A stretch of 64,000 nucleotides of DNA from Neostapfia colusana (lineage: Eukaryota; Streptophyta; Magnoliopsida; Poales; Poaceae). The stretch covers positions 55,769,652 through 55,833,651 of the forward strand of contig JASWHV010000012.1 of assembly GCA_030760725.1 (NCBI GenBank), given 5' to 3'. Below, in pieces: positions 56,915 through 64,000 of this stretch; position 1 is the stretch's first letter; every line of letters begins with the position of its first letter. The notes below the pieces were generated by a model. It did no database searches, was not told the origin of the DNA, and saw only the letters and a list, made by a program, of their open reading frames with translations. The position numbers and the translations under genes are program-made.

Positions 56915-59900
56915 TGTAAAAGCCCAAGAAAAGGGACTTGCAAAAACTTTTTTTCTTCACCTCACAACACCACTGTTTTTATTGTGGAAATCTTAGGAAA
57001 TATTGTGAAGAGCGAGTAACCTCCATCAAAGGAGTGATTAGAGGGGAAAGCCTTCACTTTCACAAAGTAGGGTTTCTACACATGAACATGAGAGGTTGAG
57101 CTCACCCCTAGAATTTAAAAAGTCTTGGGAAGGTTCAGTCCAAAGCTCATGCAAATTCAACACTTTTTGAGGCACTTTTGGGTTATTTCAAAAAGAGGCC
57201 AATTTGAATGTAAATTCAAATTGCAGCAACTTTCATCACCCAAATTCAAAAGTTAGCTCCATATCTAAACTCAGCATATTTTCCTGAGTAGACCCACCAA
57301 TTTTCAGTCCCATTGGACTTCATCTCGTCGGGAGCCGAATTAGTAACAATTCAAACTGAGTTTGAATTTTCAAATTTAAATATGAAGGGAAGGTGGCCAA
57401 ACCAGTTTGAAGTTGATGAATTCAAATTCTACCTCTGAGTTGGTTGCTAAATTCCCTTTTCAAGTCTGAGCAGGTGGGATATTTGCACAACAGAGAAGAT
57501 TAGGGGGGAGAAGAGGGCCCACCAGTCAGCTAGACTTCGGCCCTAAGTCAACACCGAGCGAACTCGGTTTACCGGGCCTCGGCAGAGCTCGACACCGAGC
57601 CGACCGAGCAGCCACCTCGCCCCCCTCCGCACGCGCTGGCGACCAGCTTGCCAGCTCCGCCGCCTCAACCCGATCGTTAACCCGGGAGCAAACAGCAGCA
57701 CGTTGCCTTCGTCATTGATCGCACGCTCGCTGTTTCCCTCACCCCGCACTAAACCGGAGCTCACCCCGCGCTCTCCTTTCCCGATCGCCGGCAGCAACCG
57801 AGCCCCGGTTGCCCGTGCCAGCAGCACCAAAAAGCAGCGCCCGTGCGTGCTCTACCACGACATCCCCGCAAATCCGAGACTCCTAGCCTGTGGCGCGTGC
57901 AATTCGGCAACGATCGCCGAGGAACAGAGCACCGGCGGAAAGTCGCGAACTGCTCCCCGTGGACAGCACGCCACGGCCAATTTCACCGCCGGACTCCTAC
58001 ACGAAAAAGGTGCGCTGTGCTCTCTAGATCGTGTAGATGCAAGCCGAATAGCGGTTGAACCACCGGATGAAGAGTATTTCCAGTTCTTCCGAAACATAGT
58101 GCATTCGGGTAGAGCGCGGTCTACCCCAAAATTCCTGCTACTTGTTTAGCTATTGGCCGCGCAGGCTGGGCAACACCTTCCTCACTCCCTAGCGGCCCTC
58201 CTCGACCAAGAATCAAGGGAAATGACCCAGAAATCGCCGGGTTTAGGTTGTTTTTCGGGCCGCCATAGAATAACAGCTCGGTTCACCGTGGAGCTCTAGG
58301 TTGCCGACCTTTTCATGGGGTTTGGCGGCCATTTCCATCACCCTCGAGCTCCCGTGGTGCTCTCCGACCCTTTGCCAATCATTTTGATGCGTTGTAACGC
58401 ATTCCCGACCACGCCGGAACCCTAACCGCCGCTGTCACCGTTGGGAGCCCTGTTCCGGTGAGCTACGGCCGCCGACGACGCCACCGACGAGTTCAGCGAC
58501 GTGAGTTAGGGCGGGGCGGCAAGTTTGGGGCCGTGAGACGGACCGGGAGTGAAGTTCCGGCAACGCTCGCCGGAGCGCGCCGCCGCGGGCCCCTGTTTGG
58601 CGCGAGGAAGGGGAAGACTGCCGGGTGGGACCCACCGGCAGACATTTAAACATTTTGAAATGTCCAGTTTGTAGTTCAAACTTTGGAGGACCACAACTTG
58701 GGTTAGGAGAATCCAAAAATTATGAAACAAATTTTGTTGGATTCCTCTAACAGAGTACAATACAAATCTGAAACCCAATTTTTATAAAACCCATTAATTA
58801 ATTCTGGAAATTCATTAAAGCTTTTCAGCAAAAGAATTTTAGAGGGAGTTTGGTTCATCCAAAAATCCCCAAATTTTGCCAGAATATTCTTTAGGACATT
58901 AGTAAACCCCTGTAAAAGATTCAGACCATTTGGGGTTAATTTGGTCAGAGCAATTCGAATTGGAAGGTGCTGTGTTCATTTGAATACAGAAACATTTTCA
59001 GAGAATTTCCAAAACTTGGAAATTCAGTTCTGGGCAATTCTTAACTCCAAAAATGCTAGGAAAATCCATGCAAACTCTATGAGTTATAATTGAAATTGTA
59101 GTTCACTATGTTGGGCATGAACAGGGGTGTTACCTCAGAATAAATTCTTACTTGCTGATTTGCCAAGAGAATTATTCTGAGCAAACCACTCCATGAAAAG
59201 TGCTAATGTTTGGTCCAGAGAGTTTTCTTGTGACAAGGAACTCACACAAAAATTCTCAGCTCCATTGGAGCTTTAGATCACCCCTGTCCTGTTTAACCAC
59301 TTAAGGGATTAATATGGAAAAGGGGGAAAACCACTTAGCATTTAACCATGTGATTAAGTCCAAGCCAAACCACCAACACCAGTTCATTTTTAAATTCTTA
59401 AACAAAGTTCCAGGTGTTATAGGCTGGTTATTAGAACTAATAGTAGAAGTCTTACTCTAAAACTCACATTTGCATCTAAATTAACATGTAGTATTTCATT
59501 AATGTGTAGCCGTTGAAGAAGAGACTCCGGAAGTGCTGGACTTCCTTCTTCCGGATGAAGAACTAACTCCTGACCAGCAGCAACAAGGCAAGCCCCGGTT
59601 TGCATTAACCTTTTTATAAGTTTTCTTTTGTTTACATGAGTCATGTGAAGTATGATTGTGCATTAGGTGTAGGATGAATGGAACCCCACTTGCATAACCA
59701 AAGGTTCCTAAAAGAGTGAGGGTAGTGTCTAAGACCTCGAGTAGACCGGCTATGCTTAATGAGTCATAGGACTTCGGTACAAGTCGAGTAGTTGGAATCT
59801 ACTCGCGAGATAGGCTTGGGACACACGGGTTCGGTTGAGTGATGTGAGATCATTTTAGTAATGAAAATGAGACTAGGCAGGGGCTAGGGCGCAGCAAGAG

Positions 59901-60965
59901 GGAGTCTTTTGTGCGCAGCCCTGTTCGTGTCGATTGAGGACCGATCCGTGTGCGGCCCTGCTGAACAAGTGTTGAACGTACCGAAGGCATATCAGATATA
60001 TGGGCCCCGATAAACCGATGTAGCCTAAACCTCCGGGCGTCGAGGCATAGCACACCAATTTATAGGTGTAGGTTGAGGGCAGCAAGGTGGAAATCTGCCA
60101 ACGGGCATAGAGAGATGCTCTGTGTGGGGAACCTCCTGCTCGTTTCGGTGCGACCGGTTCGACGTTTGGGCTGTTGGGTGAAAGGTTGTCCCGTACGACA
60201 TCGAGTGAGCGTGCTGTGCTGCTCCACGGGTGGGCGTACGTGACGTGCTCTTTGGTTTTCCCTGCAGGTGTATATCGAGTCGATTCGCCGTCCCTCGCGG
60301 TGACGAGTACCGCTTATTCACTGTGTCGTAACGTAGATTAATGGATGAAACATGTTGAATCAATATTGCTGGTTGATATAATTGTATTGCTACATGTGTG
60401 CCACCAAATACTGCTTACTAAATTTCAGATTTCATGAACTGTTAACTTGTTGCTAAAAGATGAACTAAGGATGAACTTGTAGGCGTGTCGTTTTGCTGAA
60501 ATGTTACTAACCGATGTCTTGGTATAGCCCATGTAGAGTTTCATGCTTAGGTGAGTCGGTTAAGCCTTGCTGAGCCTTCGTGCTCATGGTTGCTGCTTAA
60601 GTGTTTTTCAGGTGAGGAGCCACCCACGGACTCGGAGTACGAGTCAACCGGCGAGGGTTACCCTCCGTCGGGGACCACGGCTGAGTGGGAGCCGTACACG
60701 CCACGCTGAGCTGAGAAGTGCAGCTAGTGTGGGTTGCCCTAGGGCTGGGCAACCAACTTTTGCTAGATAGGCGGGCGTGAGTTGTGTAGTGTAGACTTCC
60801 GCTGTGTAACATAAACAATAGTTGTAACTAAAGTTTGTACCTGTTTGTACAGTTTCAGTTGTTTCCCATGTAATATATTATGTTCTTATGACGTGTGCTG
60901 TCGGGTGTCGCATCGCGCAGCCCCACCCTCTGCGATCCTGGATGAGCGGATTCCGATCCGCCACA
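56915..60965 (+). repeat. Element F 3' LTR (4051 bp)
   Basis: It starts TGTAAAAGCCCAAG and ends ATCCGCCACA. It retains the 361-bp segment lost from the 5' LTR, which is also present in element E (from about 45830), so the 5' LTR is the deleted form. Confidence 0.94.
59510..60709 (+). other. LTR exon pair with putative GC-AG intron, element F 3' LTR
   Basis: Exon 1 is 59510-59587 (78 bp) and exon 2 is 60612-60709 (98 bp, stop TGA), with the same borders as in the 5' LTR and an intron of 1024 bp. Both exons stay open despite LTR divergence elsewhere. Confidence 0.5.
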
Positions 60966-60970
60966 GCATT
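60966..60970. repeat. Right target-site duplication of element F (GCATT)
   Basis: A direct repeat of 46784-46788; element E's LTR resumes directly after it. Confidence 0.95.
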
Positions 60971-62232
60971 GTGTCATCGCTGTAGAATAAGGCCGTGCTA
61001 AATAGGCTAGGACATCCGGTAGAAGACGAGTAGTTGGAATCTACTCGCGAGCGTTGTTTTAGGATCACATAAGTGGGGTTGGAAAGAGAGGCAAACTAAA
61101 GTTTACGTTTCTAAAGATGAGACCGGGCAGGAGAGTTAGGTAGCGACAAGACGAGGTCTTGGTCGAGTAGCTTTGCCCGTGTCGGTTAAGGACCGAAGCG
61201 TATGCAGCCCCGCTGAGCAAGTATTGAGTTGTGTACCGGATGCTTACTGATATATGTGAACCAGGAAACCGATGTACCAGGTTCACTGGATTGTAGAGGC
61301 ATACCACATCGTCTCGTTAGACCTATGAGCCCGAGACGGCGCGACCGGCTCTACAGTTTAGTGTCCTGAGAAAGGTTGCCACATACGACGTAATGAAGGA
61401 CGCCAGAGTTGGGTCTTCAGAGGCGGGCGTATGTGTCGAGTTATCCGGGTAGTGTTTGATTTGAATCACCGTCCCTCGCGGTTATGAGTACCGCTTGCTC
61501 ACTGTGTTGTGACGTAGTAAGCAAGTTGTGTGGGAACAGTTTGCAAAAGTAAAATTGCTGCTATGATTATGTTAAATTGCATGAGAACCTTGTTTGAAGT
61601 AGAGATAGAGCAAACTAAATTTATTTTTCACCTTGGGACAAGTAACATTGGAATGAAGCATTTCTTGTTTGATTGTGGAGTTCCAATGTTACTTGGCGCT
61701 AGGTCACTATGATTATGGCTAAAACCTGAAAGTTAAGGATAAACTCATAGGCGAGTCTTTTCGCAAAAGACAGGTTTAGGTCTTAGGTCCCTTTCATGTA
61801 GAGTTTCATGTCTTAGGAGAGACGGTTAAGTCTTGCTGGGCCTTTGTGCTCACTCTTGCTATATAAGTGGTTTTGCAGGAAAAATCTCGACACTATAAAG
61901 AAGGTTATCCGGTGAGACTCGGGAACTCCCGAGTCATGTACATTTGGAGGACCTAGCTGCTGCCATGTCTTCGTGTTGCTAGCGAGAGGAGTCCGCGGGC
62001 TAAACCTCTTCTCGGTGCTTCATAGTTATTCAACGTGAGCTGGTTATATACTTCCGCTGTAGCTATTTTGTGTAAATTATTTACAAAGAATAATTGTAAC
62101 CTTCCGCTTTGATTTATGTAATACTGTGTTCCTTATATGTGTGAAGTTGGGTGCCGCATAACACGGCACCACCCAATGCGATTCCTCGGGCGAGGCGGCA
62201 CAACCCCGTGATCGAGGTCGGGCCCCCTCACA
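60971..62232 (+). repeat. Element E 5' LTR, downstream piece
   Basis: It resumes element E's LTR and ends CCCCCTCACA before the PBS. It shares modules with F and A: CACCGTCCCTCGCGGTTATGAGTACC near 61465, the stem-loop at 61837-61852, and an acceptor GGTTTTGCAG at 61869-61878 followed by a decayed second exon (stop TAA at 61896). A 100-bp stretch near 61600-61690 contains an imperfect inverted repeat (GGGACAAGTAACATTGGAAT / ATTCCAATGTTACTTG-like) of unknown meaning. Confidence 0.85.
61605..61710. repeat. Small inverted-repeat insertion in element E LTR
   Basis: GGGACAAGTAACATTGGAAT near 61634-61653 is mirrored by GGAGTTCCAATGTTACTTGGC near 61676-61696, giving a stem of about 13-16 bp around a short AT-rich loop. 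The corresponding place in F (about 60430-60460) lacks it. It may be a tiny MITE-like remnant; no TSD was established. Confidence 0.35.
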
Positions 62233-62235
62233 GCG

Positions 62236-62247
62236 TGGTATCAGAGC
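62236..62247 (+). promoter_or_regulatory. Element E primer binding site
   Basis: TGGTATCAGAGC lies three bases after the LTR end, as in A and F. Confidence 0.94.
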
Positions 62248-63782
62248 CGCATTGGTAATAGCGCGCGGAATAAGGATGGTATTACGACAAAAACTTAGGA
62301 TACGGTGAGGAAACGATATTAGGCCCACATAAGGACTATAGTAGTGTAGTTACTTAAAGTGGCAAGACTAACATATGTGTTTTAATTCTGAATTTTCATT
62401 ATGTAACAACGCACCTACGTTCTGGTAAGCATGGTAAGGAACGCCACCGAAAGCGGTTCAATTTCGGTTAGCTCCCCTGACGAGGAAAGTGGTTTAGGGT
62501 TAGATCTCACAGCTTGGTGTGAGATGTTAATATGAAACTCTTGGACTCTTCATGTTCCTGAGTTCATATGAAACGCTGATCCCTAGCGTGCATTAGGCAA
62601 GTAAGTGGAGACCCCATCGCGTGGTCAGTAACACGATAGTGTGTTCGTCTGGAAGTAGCCCAGGAGGACATACGCAGAGCTTGCCATCGGCGTGCCCTGC
62701 AGGGCAGTAGGTGGTATCCGTTGGGTTGATAACATTCCCAACCGTGACGACCCGTTCATGATATACTCGGGTTCCCTGTCGTGTGGTGTTGAAACACGAT
62801 CACGTACCTTGAGACGTGACTTAACTCAAGGACAGCCGTATGACAATGATACGGGCGTTTGTATTTACTTTCAATTATGGAACTGCCTGAAATGAAATAA
62901 CCTTTGAGTGCACCACTATTGAGTGATCTTCTGCAGGTACTAAACACATACTTATCCCGTGTAGTACACGTGTGCGAAAGACCGTCTTAGTGCCACTGAT
63001 AAAACGGATATGCCGGTATAATCCGGGTTAGGATTTTTATTTTGGTGAGGCTACGTAGTACCGACATGTTTCTTACGGTGCATCGACACCGTACTACACT
63101 TAGTAACCTCTTCTCTATGAAGAAATGATTCATGAACTAACTTTCAACTAAAAATGGAAGTTTGAAACAAGTAGTAGCTACTGAACTCGTATTTTGAGCT
63201 AATATTCAAATGAGAGTATAACTAGGTGTCAAAGTTTTCAAAAACAGAGTGCTCTGTTTCTGGCAGGAATTCTTTCTGGACTTTGACAGAGCATAACTCT
63301 GAGTATATTTAACCAATCAAGGTGTATGATACAGTTCTGGAAAGATTTTCTAGTTCTCTACAATTTATTTGTAGACCTCCAGAGCAGAATCACACGTTAA
63401 ATTGGTGAAAAGCCCAGTTGAAGGCAAACTGTTCAGAACCAGGACAGTACCAGAAACCTCTCTGGACCTTTCTGTTTTTAAGCCATAACTTCCCGTAGAA
63501 AAATCCTTAAGGAGCACATAAGTACTTGTTGGAAAGCTACTAAAGTTTACTAAAACTTTGGTATTGAACGCAAGTCAAGAATCTGTTGATAACTTGAGTA
63601 AAATTTGTAGTTTGTGTGAACTGGTCAGGGTAGTCCCGCTGATTAGTTAAGCGTACTTAAAATTTGTTTAAACATGAATGTGGTTATGCTTTCATAAAGT
63701 TTATGACATGTTCATTTTTTACTTATCTTTACTTACTACTGAGATAGAATTTTGATTGACTCAAAATTTTGTTTCGTGCAGT
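62248..63782 (+). other. Element E untranslated leader, putative intron
   Basis: Donor-like ATACG|GTGAGGAAACG at 62305; acceptor GTTTCGTGCAG one base before the gag ATG. The conserved block 62511-62890 matches F 50757-51140 closely, while the later part (63060-63780) is diverged. No ORF is supported. Confidence 0.5.
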
Positions 63783-64000
63783 ATGGTACGTACACATTCT
63801 CAAATGGAGCTTGGAGGTTCAAGTCGAGGTGGGGATGCCTCGACTTCATCATAAGAGCCATCGCCAACCGGATTGGCCGAAATTATGGCGAAGATGAATG
63901 AAACCCTCCAAACTCTAGTTCAGCAAGGCATAGATTGAGAAGCTCAACGTCACATGCCAACCCAGAGCACGTATCTGGATTTCTTGGCGACACAACCGCC
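63783..64000 (+). pseudogene. gag: Element E gag, 5' end, broken and cut by the window edge
   Basis: MVRTHSQMELGGSSRGG matches the starts of the F and A Gag proteins. Stops occur after about 27 codons (TCATCATAAGAG) and again near 63937 (ATTGA in frame). It continues into the SxYxDFLATQPP segment that begins the Gag capsid region in A (SYSDFLATHPP). The remainder lies outside the window. Confidence 0.85.

Larger units (their letters stand above)
46789..60965 (+). mobile_element. Element F: complete Ty3/gypsy LTR retrotransposon with three premature stops
   Basis: 14,177 bp with TSD GCATT, inserted in the 5' LTR of its relative E. The 5' LTR is 46789-50478 (3690 bp) and the 3' LTR 56915-60965 (4051 bp); the difference is a 361-bp deletion in the 5' LTR. 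PBS 50482, PPT about 56897. One gag-pol gene and no ORF0. LTR mismatches number in the tens over 3.7 kb, roughly one percent by eye, so F is older than A but still young. Confidence 0.95.
43919..64000 (+). mobile_element. Element E: Ty3/gypsy LTR retrotransposon, hosts element F, runs off the window
   Basis: The 5' LTR is in two pieces (43919-46788 and 60971-62232, about 4.13 kb together), with PBS 62236, a leader and the start of gag at 63783. It inserted in element D's protease region. The candidate left TSD is ATATC (43914-43918); the right copy is outside. It is the same family as F and the same lineage as A. Two stops in the first 60 gag codons show decay. Confidence 0.9.

Noticed and set aside
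1..64000. Host genes, tRNA, rRNA or captured cellular exons
   Set aside because: No stretch showed a recognisable host protein or RNA gene; all coding matches are transposon proteins. Very short or highly diverged host fragments could be missed without a search.

Overview
The window is plant genomic DNA, almost certainly from a grass (Poaceae). It holds no host gene that I can support. Everything in it is nested transposable elements: six long-LTR Ty3/gypsy retrotransposons of the chromodomain-bearing Tekay/Del (RIRE3/RIRE8-like) type, and one decayed CACTA (En/Spm) DNA transposon. The grass call rests on the element types, the GC-rich LTR cores and the LTR lengths (2.5-4.1 kb); the species cannot be told from the sequence. 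No tRNA, rRNA, CRISPR array or prokaryotic feature was seen. || Layout. Letters are mine. Element C (minus strand) is the outermost shell: a partial 3' LTR at 31785-34046 and pol remains at 33998-37534. Two stacks sit inside C. On the left, a CACTA element (25587-31784, right half only) interrupts C's LTR. Element B (plus strand, window start to 25586) interrupts the CACTA TNP2 gene. Element A (minus strand, 1172-16608, TSD TAGAG) interrupts B's 5' LTR. On the right, element D (minus strand, 37540 onward) interrupts C's gag-pol. Element E (plus strand, 43919 to beyond the window) interrupts D's protease region. Element F (plus strand, 46789-60965, TSD GCATT) interrupts E's 5' LTR. Insertion order is therefore C, then CACTA then B then A on one side, and C, then D then E then F on the other. 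|| State of the elements. A is complete and young: two 4046-bp LTRs with only about four differences seen by eye, a perfect 5-bp TSD, PBS, PPT, an intact extra ORF (ORF0, 314 aa) and an unbroken gag-pol frame of about 1518 codons with protease, RT, RNase H, integrase and chromodomain. F is complete in structure but has three premature stops, all explicable as C-to-T changes. B, C, D and E are progressively broken. The CACTA transposase genes are pseudogenes, but ten exons of the second gene can be reconstructed with consistent phases. || Most interesting signal. These LTRs and leaders look like spliced transcription units. (1) All five LTRs that retain the region (A, C, D, E, F) carry an exon-like block of 69-129 bp. 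Every one has a length that is a multiple of three, starts after a TAG acceptor and ends at CAAG|GCAAG or GAAG|GCAAG, a GC-type splice donor. A second exon-like block ending in a stop lies about 1.0-1.1 kb further on, after a CAG acceptor. In A and F the joined frame is open, acidic and conserved mostly through synonymous changes. (2) In A, E and F a GTGAGGAA donor lies just after the primer binding site, and every readable ORF0 or gag start codon (six of six) sits 0-1 nt after an AG acceptor. This suggests that the leader is an intron and that acceptor choice selects ORF0 or Gag-Pol. (3) Between that donor and the acceptors, E, F and A share a conserved non-coding, hairpin-rich block, placed as a retroviral packaging signal would be. 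These are inferences from sequence pattern; long-read RNA data would decide them.
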